Part shown: positions 25,502-34,594 of the stretch, in pieces
Numbering within the stretch: the first letter of the stretch is position 1
How the letters are laid out: each line of letters opens with the position of its first letter
Origin: 34-65-8 sp046294735
GTDB taxonomy: Bacteria; Pseudomonadota; Alphaproteobacteria; Sphingomonadales; Sphingomonadaceae
DNA: 64,000 nt
Assembly (NCBI GenBank): GCA_046294735.1
Contig: JBKBKB010000007.1
Span: 114,612 to 178,611 of the forward strand
Direction of reading: 5' to 3'
The notes under the pieces: generated by a model
Told to the model about the DNA's origin: nothing
Database searches by the model: none
The model's input: only the letters and a program-made list of their open reading frames with translations
Translations under genes and position numbers: made by a program

Positions 25502-27525
25502 TGCGGCAGCTCCGCAAACAGGCCCGCAAAGGGGCTTTCAGGGCAATAGAACACCGGCGGCTGGCCGATGGGTGCGGACACCTCATGCCAGCCCGGCGTC
25601 CACTCCGCACCGCTCCACATGTGCCGCCAGACCTGCCCCGCCTGCCCGGGAAGGTAGACCCGCCGCGCCACTGCCCCCTGTTCGATCACCGGTGCCACCA
25701 TCAGGTCGGCACCATAGAGGAACTGGTCCTGAATGGTGAAGGTCTGTCGATCTTCGGGATAGTGGAGGAACAGTGCCCGCTGCGCCGGGAGGCCCGTGGC
25801 AAGCGCCTCGGTGACAAGATGGGCCGCGTAAGGTGCCAGCGCCGCATGGACCCGGCTCCAGCGGACAAACGCGGACACCAGTGCAGGCGTCGAATCGATC
25901 TGCAGGTTGTCATCCGGCCGGTTGCCCTCATGCGTGCGCATGACCGGGCTGAAGGCGCCCAGCTCATACCACCGCAGCAGCAGTTCTGAAGTCCGCACAT
26001 TGTCGAACAAGCTGGTGTAGCCGCCTACGTCCGAATGGCTGAAGGCATTGCCGACCAGGCCGGAGGACAGCGCGGCGGTGATGACCGTGCCGATGCCGTC
26101 ATGACGGCTGAAATCGACCGACTGGTCGCCCGCCCACAGCAGGGGACAGTGCGCCTGCACCCCGGTATGCCCGGCGCGCATGAACCATAACACATCGCCG
26201 GTTCGTCCGCGTGAGGCGACCGCTCGGGCATTGACCTCGGCCCAGCGCACCGGCCAGCGGTTGTGTTCCTGCATCGGATCGCCATCGAACAGGCGCAGGT
26301 CGACCGGCAGGTACTCGCCGAAATCCGCCATCCATCCGTCGAGCCCGAAATCGAGCATCCGCTTGGCGATCACTTCCTCGGCGAACCACGCCGCAGCGGC
26401 GGGGTTGGTGAAATCGACCACCCCTGCGTCAAACTCGCCGAAATCGACCAGATAGGGCTCGTCACTGTCGAGCCTGCGGGCAAAATAGCCCCGCTCCGCA
26501 GCCTCCAGGTAGAGCGGCCCATCGACCGCCAGATAGGGGTTCACGTAGCCGAGAAAGCGGATCCCGCGTGTCTTGAGGGCCGCAATCCGATCCGGCAGGT
26601 CGGGATAACGGGCCACATTCCACTGCCAGTCCCAGAACAGGCGGCGGCCGAAGCTGGTCTGGCGCACACCAACCCAGTCCTCGCACCACAGGCCCGATAC
26701 CGCAGCGCCCGCTTCGATCAGGCGTTCGAGCCGCTCGAAACTGCGGACCCCGTCCTTGAGGCCGACCACCGCACCGCCCAGCGCCCATTCGGGCAAGGGT
26801 TGGCGCGGGCCGAACCGGGCGCCCAGTTGCTGGACCAGCCTGGCCGGATCGCCGGAAAACAGATCGATGGTGACCTCGCCCGACCAGACATGCACCGTGA
26901 GCCGCCCTGCCTCAGTGCAATCGAGTTCGCAATAGTCGGCATTGGCCAGCGACAAAGCCCACCCGGCCGAGGAAAGCACGGTCGGCTCAGGATAGTTGGT
27001 GGTCCAGTAATCGCCCCCGGCAAAGGACCCGTCGGCGCTCGCCAGATCGGTCAGTGCCGTGCCAGGTTCGCGCCCCACGCCCGGCTCGCTGGTCCAGATC
27101 GGGAAGTTGCGGCCATCCAGCGCAAGGTAGCTCATCTGCTCCCCGCCGCCCCACAGCACTTCATCCGGACCGACCGTGAAATCGACCGTGACGCGGTCAT
27201 GGCCGCTCCGCGCACGCAGATGCAGCCTGCCTCCTGCCGGATCGAGCCGGCCGTCCAGAATCGCGCTCCCGTCACGGCTGGCGAGTTCGAATTGGTTTTC
27301 ACCGTTGCTTTGCAGCAACATCAGATCGGGGGCCGGGGTGAGCCTGTCGGACATCCGGAAATTGCCCCGCACCATGGCCACGTCCGGTGCCCCATGGCCG
27401 ATGGAAAACGCCGCCTTTTCAGGACGGTGGACGAGCAGCTTGTGCCCGCCAAGCAGCAGGTCGAAGCCCCCATCCACAACGGCCAGGCGCAAACCCAATG
27501 CCTTGGCTCCTCTTTCCGATCCCAT
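25498..27525 (-). CDS. smoI: Sulfoquinovosidase, GH31 (KERWY subtype)
   Basis: 675-residue cytoplasmic GH31 hydrolase that frees sulfoquinovose from its glycosides (for example sulfoquinovosyl glycerol). The GGGEQMSYLALDG and DFGEYLP motifs are those of YihQ-type enzymes. The nucleophile is D401 and the acid/base D467 (WAGDQ). Residues matching the E. coli YihQ sulfonate pocket Q262/Q288/R301/W304/Y508 are here K257 (GLKDG), E282 (EDW), R295 and W298 (RRLFW), and Y503 (GGYTSLF). This fits the second known pocket type, K-E-R-W-Y. No signal peptide. The start at ATG 27525 leaves a 123-base divergent promoter region. Confidence 0.93.
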   Translation of the reverse strand: MGSERGAKALGLRLAVVDGGFDLLLGGHKLLVHRPEKAAFSIGHGAPDVAMVRGNFRMSDRLTPAPDLMLLQSNGENQFELASRDGSAILDGRLDPAGGRLHLRARSGHDRVTVDFTVGPDEVLWGGGEQMSYLALDGRNFPIWTSEPGVGREPGTALTDLASADGSFAGGDYWTTNYPEPTVLSSAGWALSLANADYCELDCTEAGRLTVHVWSGEVTIDLFSGDPARLVQQLGARFGPRQPLPEWALGGAVVGLKDGVRSFERLERLIEAGAAVSGLWCEDWVGVRQTSFGRRLFWDWQWNVARYPDLPDRIAALKTRGIRFLGYVNPYLAVDGPLYLEAAERGYFARRLDSDEPYLVDFGEFDAGVVDFTNPAAAAWFAEEVIAKRMLDFGLDGWMADFGEYLPVDLRLFDGDPMQEHNRWPVRWAEVNARAVASRGRTGDVLWFMRAGHTGVQAHCPLLWAGDQSVDFSRHDGIGTVITAALSSGLVGNAFSHSDVGGYTSLFDNVRTSELLLRWYELGAFSPVMRTHEGNRPDDNLQIDSTPALVSAFVRWSRVHAALAPYAAHLVTEALATGLPAQRALFLHYPEDRQTFTIQDQFLYGADLMVAPVIEQGAVARRVYLPGQAGQVWRHMWSGAEWTPGWHEVSAPIGQPPVFYCPESPFAGLFAELPQ

Positions 27526-27648
27526 ATGACACCGCTTGACATATCGAGACGGAAAGAGCAATTCAAGCGTCACATCGCCGCCCCGTGCGGCGGCGATATT
27601 GCACGTCCGGCCAGCCAAATGGCCGGGGCACAGGGAGGAGAGAACAGG
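27526..27648. promoter_or_regulatory. Divergent promoter/operator region of the sulfoquinovose locus
   Basis: Leftward, TTGAAT (27566-27561) and TATGTC (27543-27538) are spaced 17 bases apart and suit the SQase operon. Rightward, a consensus TTGACA lies at 27536-27541 but its -10 is weak. Two inverted repeats may bind the LacI protein: cgcttga/tcaagcg (27533-27539 and 27563-27569) covering the promoter, and a 24-base GC-rich palindrome with nine-base arms atcgccgcc/ggcggcgat at 27574-27597. The receptor gene's ribosome site gggaggag is at 27633-27640. Confidence 0.5.
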
Positions 27649-29958
27649 ATGTCTGCCAACACCGGAATTGCGCTGCGCGCGCTCGCCGTTTCCGCCAGCT
27701 CGCTGGCCCTAATCCACACCGCACCGGCCATGGCCCAGGTGGCCGAGATCGTCGTTACCGCCCAGAAAGTCGAAGAAAACGTCCAGGACGTGCCGATCGC
27801 CATTACGGCGGTGACGTCCGAACGGCTTGAGCAGGCTGGCGTGACCAGCCTTGAGAACATCGGCACGGTCGTTCCTTCGGTAACCTTCCGCAAGGGCACC
27901 ACCAGCGCCAACAGCGCGATCGTGATGCGCGGTGTCGGCACTATTACCTTTTCGATCGCAGCCGAGCCGAGTGTGTCCACGGTTGTCGACGGCGTCGTGC
28001 TTTCCCGCTCGGGCCAGGCCTTTATGGACCTTGTCGATGCCGAACGGATCGAAGTGCTGCGCGGACCGCAGGGCACCCTGTTCGGCAAGAATGCCTCGGC
28101 CGGCCTGGTCAACATCGTCTCCAAGGGCGGCACCGAAGAAGCGGAACTGGAGGTGCGCGGGGAGTGGTTCGAGGGTAAGGAATACCGGCTTCGCGCCGCT
28201 GCTTCCGGCCCGCTCTCGGAAGACCTGAGCGGCCGTTTCACCGCATTTTACGGCAGCTACGACGGCAATATCACCAACATTTTCGGTGGCCGCAACGAGC
28301 AGGTCAACGGTTACGAGCGCTGGGGCCTGCGCGGTATCCTCGACTGGGAAACCGATGGCGCCGATATCCGCTTCATTGCCGACTATTTCCGCGCCGCTGA
28401 TGATTGCTGCGCCGATGTGACCGGCGCCAGCCGTGGCGCCGTGCTCGATGCCGAACTTGGCCTGCCCGGCGGCGTGGCGCTGGGTGAAGACCAGCGCTTC
28501 ATCAACCACAACCTGGTCACCCGCACCCGGGACAAGCAGTGGAGCGTGACGACCTCGGGCGATTTCGACATCGGCAGCAGCCACACGCTGAGCCTGATTG
28601 CCGGCTATCGCAACTGGCGCAACGAGGAAGTCCGTGAAGGCGATTTCCTTCCGCGCGCCCTGGTTGGCACAGCCGAACTGCATGACTTGGGCGTGGTCCG
28701 GACCGAACAGCTTTCGCTTGAAGCGCGGCTTGCGTCGGACCAGTCGAAGTCTGTGTTCTATCAGGTCGGTGCCTTTGCCTGGAAGTCTGACAACGAACAG
28801 GACTTCACCCGCCGCGACATCACCTGCGCCAGTTCCAACCTGCCGGTCGATCCGGTAACAGGCGGTCAACCCTGTAATATCTTAAGCACTGCGTTGACCC
28901 TGCTGCCGACCGCGACGTCGCGCAGCGACGTGACATCGAAGAACTTTGCCATCTTCGGACAGGTGACCTGGAAACTGAGCGAGATGATCGCGCTGACTGG
29001 CGGGCTGCGCTACACGTGGGATGACCTTAAATACAGCCACTTCCGCGCCCCAGGCGTCAACGCCTTCAACAACCAGCCTGCAACCGGTCCCGGCATTTCC
29101 GGCAACCCGGCCGGCGGCACCATCGCCAACGGCGGCAACGGCACCAACACCTCAACCGGATCGAGCAGCAACGGCAACCTTTCGGGCAAGGCCGTGCTGC
29201 AGTTCATCCCGAGCGACGACGTAATGCTCTACGGCAGCTACACCCGCGGCTACAAGGGCCCGGCGTTCAACGTGTTCTTCAACCACACGGCCCCGGTCAA
29301 CGCGATCCCGATCGACGAGGAAACCTCCGACGCGTTCGAGGTCGGCCTGAAGTCACAGTTCTGGGACCGCAAGGTGCAGTTGAACCTGGCCGGCTTCCTG
29401 GTTGAGTATGACGGGTTCCAGGCCAACAACTTCGTGGTGCTGAACGGCGCCACGGTGACCAACCTGACCAATGCCGGGACCGTCAAGAGCCAGGGGTTCG
29501 AAGCCGACCTGATCGTCGCCCCGACCACTGGCCTCACCTTCCGCGCCAGTGCCGCCTATGCCGATGCCAAGGTCAAGCGGTTCAATCCGAATCCGGCCAC
29601 CAACGCGCCCGACGCCCGCAACGGCACACAACTGCCGCTGGCGCCGAAGTTCGTCTATACTCTGGGGGCCGATTACGAGACCGATCTGGGTGGCTTCAAG
29701 GCCTACCTGTCGACCGACTTCCGCCATGTCAGCGAGCAGTTCTCCGACTTGGGCGAGGCGGGTCGTATCGCGCCTTATGGCATGTGGAACGCATCGGTCG
29801 GGTTCTCCGACGCGGACGACAAGTATCGCCTGACCTTCCACGTCCGCAACATCACCGACGACAGCTACGTGCTGCTGAACGTGGGTAACGGGCAGCGGCT
29901 GCAGATCCCGCGCGATGCCGATCGTTATGTCGGGGTCAGCTTGCGCGCCCGGATGTAA
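27649..29958 (+). CDS. TonB-dependent receptor, candidate sulfoquinovose-glycoside importer
   Basis: 769-residue outer-membrane receptor. A signal peptide ends at about residue 30 (APAMAQ), followed by a TonB box-like EIVVTAQK, the plug domain (VQDVPIAITAV, VMRGVG, EVLRGPQGTLFGKNASAGLVNIVSKGG) and a 22-strand barrel to the end. The ATG at 27649 follows gggaggag by eight bases; the much longer open frame upstream is antisense to the SQase gene. It lacks the N-terminal signalling domain of sigma/anti-sigma-coupled receptors. Divergence from the SQase operon across a shared promoter suggests it carries sulfoquinovose glycosides across the outer membrane. Confidence 0.92.
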   Translation: MSANTGIALRALAVSASSLALIHTAPAMAQVAEIVVTAQKVEENVQDVPIAITAVTSERLEQAGVTSLENIGTVVPSVTFRKGTTSANSAIVMRGVGTITFSIAAEPSVSTVVDGVVLSRSGQAFMDLVDAERIEVLRGPQGTLFGKNASAGLVNIVSKGGTEEAELEVRGEWFEGKEYRLRAAASGPLSEDLSGRFTAFYGSYDGNITNIFGGRNEQVNGYERWGLRGILDWETDGADIRFIADYFRAADDCCADVTGASRGAVLDAELGLPGGVALGEDQRFINHNLVTRTRDKQWSVTTSGDFDIGSSHTLSLIAGYRNWRNEEVREGDFLPRALVGTAELHDLGVVRTEQLSLEARLASDQSKSVFYQVGAFAWKSDNEQDFTRRDITCASSNLPVDPVTGGQPCNILSTALTLLPTATSRSDVTSKNFAIFGQVTWKLSEMIALTGGLRYTWDDLKYSHFRAPGVNAFNNQPATGPGISGNPAGGTIANGGNGTNTSTGSSSNGNLSGKAVLQFIPSDDVMLYGSYTRGYKGPAFNVFFNHTAPVNAIPIDEETSDAFEVGLKSQFWDRKVQLNLAGFLVEYDGFQANNFVVLNGATVTNLTNAGTVKSQGFEADLIVAPTTGLTFRASAAYADAKVKRFNPNPATNAPDARNGTQLPLAPKFVYTLGADYETDLGGFKAYLSTDFRHVSEQFSDLGEAGRIAPYGMWNASVGFSDADDKYRLTFHVRNITDDSYVLLNVGNGQRLQIPRDADRYVGVSLRARM

Positions 29959-29987
29959 TGGGCAGCCTGCTGACCGCACCATAACTC

Positions 29988-30017
29988 AGGGCCGCCGGAG
30001 CGATCCGGCGGCCCTTT
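29988..30017 (+). terminator. Intrinsic terminator after the TonB receptor
   Basis: A perfect 11-base-pair stem (29988-29998 with 30005-30015) with a six-base loop is followed by a short T-run (ttt, then gcttg). It lies 30 bases after the receptor stop and should reduce transcription into the MFS gene, so high receptor and low transporter expression is expected unless the MFS gene has its own promoter. Confidence 0.85.
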
Positions 30018-30054
30018 GCTTGCCTCCCATCGCTCTGGATCGTTAGGACAGGTC

Positions 30055-31326
30055 ATGGCTTCGCATTCCGGCCACATCACTACCCGCCTGCGCTGGTCGC
30101 TGTTTACCGTGCTGTGCATCGCGGGGGTGTTCAACGCGATGGACAGGCCGATCATCGCGATCCTGAAGCCCGACATGATGGCCGATTTCGGCTGGACCGA
30201 CAGCGATTTCGGGGATCTGGCGGCAGTAACACAGTTTTCCGCCGCATTTGCCTTCCTGTTTACCGGCTGGCTGGTCGACCGGCTCGGGGTGCACCGTTCG
30301 ATGCAGCTTGGTGCCTCGGCCTGGAGCCTGGCTGCAATGGCACATGGTTGGGCGATGACCACCTGGCAGGTCGTGGCCGCCCGTGTCGGGCTGGGCGTGA
30401 CCGAAGCGGTGCAGACTCCGCTCACCATCAAGACCGTCGCCACCTTGTTCGAACCGGACCGGCGTTCGCTGGCGTTCGGCTTTGCCACGCTGCTGGCAGG
30501 CGCAGGCACGATCGCCATGCCGTTCGTCATTCCTGCCCTCGCCCTTGCGGTCGGCTGGCGCGGCGCGCTGGTGGCCGGCGGGATCGGCGGCTTCATTTCG
30601 CTGATTGCATGGATCTGGCTCGCCCGCGGGCTTGCCCAATTGCGCCAGCCCACGATCGAGCCAGAACCGGTTGACGGTGACGGGGACGCGGATCATTCCG
30701 GCTATGGCCCGATCCTGAAGAACAGCAAGACCTGGGGCATAGTCGTGGCCAAGGCGCTGTCGGACATGACCTGGTGGTTCATCAACTTCTGGCTGGCCGA
30801 TTACTATCGCAAGGAATTCGGTCTCACCACGCTGGAACTGGCCGTGCCGCTGGCGATCGCCTTTGCCGGGTCAGGCCTGGGCGCATTGCTGGCCGGCTGG
30901 GCCTCGACCCGGCTGCTCGAACGCGGCTGGTCGGTGAACCGTGTGCGAAAGACCGTGATGCTGATCTCGGCCCTGGTGGTGACGCCGCTGCCGCTGGTGC
31001 TCGAACTCAATTCCTTCTGGCCGGTGGCGGTAATGATGGGCGTGGTCATGGCCGGGCACCAGGGCTTCTCGCTCTCGATCTTCTCGACCATCACCGATGT
31101 GGTTCCCAACGCCAAGGTCGGGCGGGTGACCGCCTTCGGGGCGTTCATGGGCAACATGGGCGGGGTGGTGATCAGCCTGGTCACCGGCCGTGTGCTGGAT
31201 GCCGGGTTCGGGTTCGTCCCGCTGTTCCTGTTTGCGGCGGCATCCTACCTGTTGGCGCTGGCCTGGTTCCAGTGGCTGCTGCCGGACATCCGGCGGGACG
31301 AAGGCGCGCTGGCATCGGCCGCCTGA
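30055..31326 (+). CDS. MFS transporter, candidate sulfoquinovose permease
   Basis: 423-residue, 12-helix major facilitator. The N-terminal FNAMDRPIIAILKPDMMADFGW and the loop-2/3 DRLGVHRSM motif place it in the anion:cation symporter-like branch used for sugar acids and other organic anions. In ABC-type sulfoquinovose loci this inner-membrane step is done by a binding-protein system; none is present here, so this carrier is the likely substitute. The start ATG 30055 follows aggacagg. A terminator lies between it and the receptor gene. Confidence 0.85.
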   Translation: MASHSGHITTRLRWSLFTVLCIAGVFNAMDRPIIAILKPDMMADFGWTDSDFGDLAAVTQFSAAFAFLFTGWLVDRLGVHRSMQLGASAWSLAAMAHGWAMTTWQVVAARVGLGVTEAVQTPLTIKTVATLFEPDRRSLAFGFATLLAGAGTIAMPFVIPALALAVGWRGALVAGGIGGFISLIAWIWLARGLAQLRQPTIEPEPVDGDGDADHSGYGPILKNSKTWGIVVAKALSDMTWWFINFWLADYYRKEFGLTTLELAVPLAIAFAGSGLGALLAGWASTRLLERGWSVNRVRKTVMLISALVVTPLPLVLELNSFWPVAVMMGVVMAGHQGFSLSIFSTITDVVPNAKVGRVTAFGAFMGNMGGVVISLVTGRVLDAGFGFVPLFLFAAASYLLALAWFQWLLPDIRRDEGALASAA

Positions 31327-31452
31327 CCCGCCGGTTGGCGTGACCGGCAAACCGGCCTATCACCCGGTTGCAAGGCAGACCGGGTCGGTCTAGAGCTATG
31401 ACACCGTAGGACAGAAGGCGCTTTCCGACGACATGGACAGGGGCAGGCGGAC

Positions 31453-32538
31453 ATGACGGGCGAGCGAAAGCCCGACTTTGACGCCTACGCGGGCGACCTG
31501 TTCGGCGAGATCATGCTGGCCGACAGCACCACTGCCCCGGCAGCGCGCAAGCCACTGGCGCGGTTCGTGCCCGGCTTTGCCATCTGCGCCATCGCCAGCG
31601 CGGCAGCCGCCTGGTTCAGCGATCATTACGGTGTGCCGGTTATCCTCGCCGGTCTGCTGCTCGGGCTGGCACTCAATTTCGTGGCTGGCGACCGCCGGAC
31701 CCATGACGGGCTCGACGCTGCCTCCCGCCACGGCTTACGCATCGGCATCGTCCTGCTGGGCCTCCAGGTCACAGTTATGCAGATCGGGGCGATGGGTATG
31801 GTGCCGTTTGCGGGGCTGGCGCTGGTCATGCTGGCGGCAGTGCTGGCAGCACTGGCCGCAGCGCGGCTGACCCGCCAGAGCACCTCGGTCGGCCTGCTCG
31901 CCGGGGGTTCAACCGCGATCTGCGGGGCCTCCGCCGCCCTCGCCCTCTACGGCGTGATCGGGCGTGAGCGGATCGACCAGGCCCAGTTCACCCTCACCCT
32001 GGTGATCCTCGCCGCAGCGAGCGCGATTGCCCTGACCACCTACCCTGCCCTGACCCAGATGCTGGAGCTCAGCGACGCGCAGGCGGGTTTTCTGGTCGGG
32101 GCCTCGATCCACGATGTCGCGCAGGCAATCGGGGCTGGGTTTGCCGTGTCCGATTCCGCGGGGGCGCAGGCGACCGTGGTTAAGCTGACCCGGGTTGCCT
32201 TGCTCGCCCCGCTGGTTGCGCTCGCCGCGCTGGTGATCGCGCGCCTCCACCCGGTGCCTGCCACCAGCACGACTGCCCGGGTGCCAATCCTGCCCGGCTT
32301 CATCCTCGCCTTTCTTGCGCTGGTGGGGGTGAACTCGCTGATCGCCATGCCGCCCGAAATTTCGACCGGGGCACTGGTCGCCTCCAAGGCGCTCCTGCTG
32401 CTGGCGGTGACTGCCACCGCGATCCGCACCCGGACTGACCTGCTGCTCCAGCTTGGCTGGCGCTCGGTCATGCCGGTGCTGGCGGCGACGGTGGCCTCGC
32501 TGGTGGTGGCGCTGGCCTTCGCGCAGTGGGTGATCTGA
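31453..32538 (+). CDS. YeiH-family putative sulfate/sulfite exporter
   Basis: 361-residue protein with about ten membrane helices, YeiH/UPF0324 type: GVPVILAGLLLGLALNFV, GIVLLGLQVTV, the GGSTAICGASAALAL signature, SIHDVAQAIGAGFAVS and KLTRVALLAP. The family is called putative sulfate exporter by association with sulfonate degradation. A soluble N-terminal segment of about 40 residues precedes the first helix. Sulfite released by the monooxygenase is toxic, which gives the protein an obvious job here. Its stop overlaps the glpD start (TGATG). Confidence 0.88.
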   Translation: MTGERKPDFDAYAGDLFGEIMLADSTTAPAARKPLARFVPGFAICAIASAAAAWFSDHYGVPVILAGLLLGLALNFVAGDRRTHDGLDAASRHGLRIGIVLLGLQVTVMQIGAMGMVPFAGLALVMLAAVLAALAAARLTRQSTSVGLLAGGSTAICGASAALALYGVIGRERIDQAQFTLTLVILAAASAIALTTYPALTQMLELSDAQAGFLVGASIHDVAQAIGAGFAVSDSAGAQATVVKLTRVALLAPLVALAALVIARLHPVPATSTTARVPILPGFILAFLALVGVNSLIAMPPEISTGALVASKALLLLAVTATAIRTRTDLLLQLGWRSVMPVLAATVASLVVALAFAQWVI

Positions 32539-34025
32539 TGGACAAGGTCTTTGATCTGGCCGTGATCGGCGGCGGAGTGAACGGCGCAGGGATCGCCCGC
32601 GATGCCGCCGGACGCGGGGCCAGCGTGCTACTGCTGGAGCGCGGCGATCTGGCGACCGGCACGTCTTCCAATTCGACCAAGCTGATCCACGGCGGCCTGC
32701 GCTATCTGGAGCACTACGAATTCGCGCTGGTGCGTGAATCGCTCAGCGAGCGTGAGGTGCTATGGGGCATTGCCCCGCACATTGTCTGGCCACTGCGCTT
32801 TGTCCTGCCCCACCGCCCCGGTCTGCGGCCGCGCTGGCTGCTGCGGCTGGGCCTATGGCTGTATGACCATATCGGTGGGCGCAAGGATCTGCCCCCGGCG
32901 CAATCGGTCGCCCTTGCCCGGCACCCCGCCGGCGCCGCGCTCAAGCCCGAATATACCCATGGCTTTCTCTATTCCGATTGCTGGGTCGATGACGCCCGCC
33001 TGGTGGTCCTCAACGCCCGTGATGCCGCCGACCGGGGCGCCGAGATCCGCACCCGGTGCGAGGTCAGCGCACTGAAGCGACAGGGCGATACCTGGCAGAT
33101 CACCGCCGGGGGCGAACAGTTCCGTGCCCGCTGCGTCGTCAACGCGGCCGGCCCGCGCGTGCTCGACCTGCTGAGCCGCGCGGGCGAGCCAAGCAGCCAG
33201 CGGATGCGGTTGGTACGCGGATCGCACATCGTGGTGCGCAAGCTGTTCGATCACCCGTTCGCCTATTTCTTCCAGTTGCCGGATGGGCGAATCTTCTTCG
33301 CCATTCCCTACGAACAGGATTTCACCCTGATCGGCACCACCGACGTCGACCATGGCGCCGATCTGGACAGCGTGCAGGCCAGTGCAGAGGAGATTGCCTA
33401 TCTCTGCGCCGGGGCGAGCGAATACTTCCAAACGCCGGTGACCCCGGCAGACGTTGTCTGGACCTATTCCGGGGTCCGCCCTTTGGTCGACGACGGGTCG
33501 GGCAAGCCTGAGGCAGCAACGCGCGGCTATCGCTTCGAACTTGACGGCGGACCGGGCGAAGCGCCGCTGCTGTCGGTGTTCGGCGGCAAGATCACCACCT
33601 ATCGCCACCTTGCCACCGAAGCGGTCGAACGGCTGGCCCCGCTGTGCGCCGCCCTGGCCGGGCCGGAATGGACCGGCTCAGCACCCCTGCCCGGCGGCGA
33701 TTTCGGATTGCGCGAGGCAGACGACAAGGCGCGGGATCTCAAGGCGGCATACCCCTTTCTGGACCAGCATCAGGCAGAGCGCCTAATCCGGCTTTATGGC
33801 ACCCGCGCTTGGGTAATCCTGGGCAAGGCCACTACCCCGGCCGACCTTGGCGAGCATTTTGGTCATGGCCTGACCACCGCCGAGGTCGATTACCTGATTG
33901 CGCAGGAATGGGCGCGGTCGGCAGAGGACATCCTGTGGCGCCGGACCAAGCTGGGACTCCACTTCAGCGCCCCGGAAACGGCGCGCCTCGACCAATTCAT
34001 CATCGAAAGGACAGCACTGGCATGA
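32538..34025 (+). CDS. glpD: FAD-dependent glycerol-3-phosphate dehydrogenase
   Basis: 495-residue aerobic GlpD that oxidises sn-glycerol-3-phosphate to dihydroxyacetone phosphate and feeds electrons to quinone. The N-terminal FAD motif (LAVIGGGVNGAGIARDAAGRG), then TSSNSTKLIHGGLRYLEHYE, SDCWVDDARLVV and SVFGGKITTYRHLA are diagnostic. The start ATG at 32538 overlaps the exporter stop. Placement between a sulfite exporter and an FMN reductase suggests use of the glycerol released from sulfoquinovosyl glycerol; a glycerol kinase is not in this window. Confidence 0.96.
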   Translation: MDKVFDLAVIGGGVNGAGIARDAAGRGASVLLLERGDLATGTSSNSTKLIHGGLRYLEHYEFALVRESLSEREVLWGIAPHIVWPLRFVLPHRPGLRPRWLLRLGLWLYDHIGGRKDLPPAQSVALARHPAGAALKPEYTHGFLYSDCWVDDARLVVLNARDAADRGAEIRTRCEVSALKRQGDTWQITAGGEQFRARCVVNAAGPRVLDLLSRAGEPSSQRMRLVRGSHIVVRKLFDHPFAYFFQLPDGRIFFAIPYEQDFTLIGTTDVDHGADLDSVQASAEEIAYLCAGASEYFQTPVTPADVVWTYSGVRPLVDDGSGKPEAATRGYRFELDGGPGEAPLLSVFGGKITTYRHLATEAVERLAPLCAALAGPEWTGSAPLPGGDFGLREADDKARDLKAAYPFLDQHQAERLIRLYGTRAWVILGKATTPADLGEHFGHGLTTAEVDYLIAQEWARSAEDILWRRTKLGLHFSAPETARLDQFIIERTALA

Positions 34026-34594
34026 CCCGCATCGTGGCCCTTGGCGGCACGGTCAATCCCGGCAGCTCCACCGAGCAGGCGCTGCGCCTCGCAGCTTCCA
34101 TTGCGGGCGGGGAGGGGGCCGAAGTAAGGGTGTTTGGCGGCGAATACCTCACCGCCCTCCCCCACTACCTCGGCCCGACGCATGATGCATCGTGGGGCGC
34201 GGAAATGGTCGAGGCCGTGCGGGCAGCCGACGGATTGCTGATCGCGGCCCCCGGCTATCACGGAACAATCTCCGGCGTGGTCAAGAACGCGCTTGATTAC
34301 CTGGAGGACCTGGCGGGGGACCAGCGGCCCTATCTCGATGGTCGCGCTGTCGGCCTGATCGCTACCGCGTTCGGCGACCAGGCTTCGATGAGCACATTGC
34401 TGACCATGCGCGCAATCACCCATGCCCTGCGCGGCTGGCCGACCCCGATGGGCGTAACCATCCGCACCTATCGCGGGCTGTTCTCGCCCGATGGCGAGTG
34501 CCTCGATGAACGGGCGCGGGGCCAACTCGAATTGGTCGGAAAGCAGGTGGTCTTGGGCGCTCGCAGCTTCGCTGCCGGGAGGGCGCAAGCGTGA
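34022..34594 (+). CDS. NADPH-dependent FMN reductase (SsuE-like)
   Basis: 190-residue flavodoxin-fold reductase. ALGGTVNPGSSTEQALRLA forms the FMN phosphate loop and APGYHGTISGVVKNALDYLEDL is the family's second signature. Such enzymes supply FMNH2 to two-component monooxygenases (SsuE to SsuD). It overlaps glpD (ATGA) and the RibB-like gene (GTGA), so it sits inside the rightward operon of the locus. It is the most likely electron donor for the monooxygenase at 22486-23580, and is of the SsuE fold rather than the short flavin-reductase (DIM6) fold. Confidence 0.9.
   Translation: MTRIVALGGTVNPGSSTEQALRLAASIAGGEGAEVRVFGGEYLTALPHYLGPTHDASWGAEMVEAVRAADGLLIAAPGYHGTISGVVKNALDYLEDLAGDQRPYLDGRAVGLIATAFGDQASMSTLLTMRAITHALRGWPTPMGVTIRTYRGLFSPDGECLDERARGQLELVGKQVVLGARSFAAGRAQA

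Noticed and set aside
26263..27648. Long open frame running into the TonB receptor, which would give a 1,231-residue protein
   Set aside because: The first 460 codons are antisense to the sulfoquinovosidase gene. The receptor's signal peptide and a strong ribosome site place the start at 27649.
29988..30017. The hairpin after the TonB receptor as a LacI operator
   Set aside because: An 11-bp stem with short loop and following T-run, right after a stop codon, fits an intrinsic terminator better.
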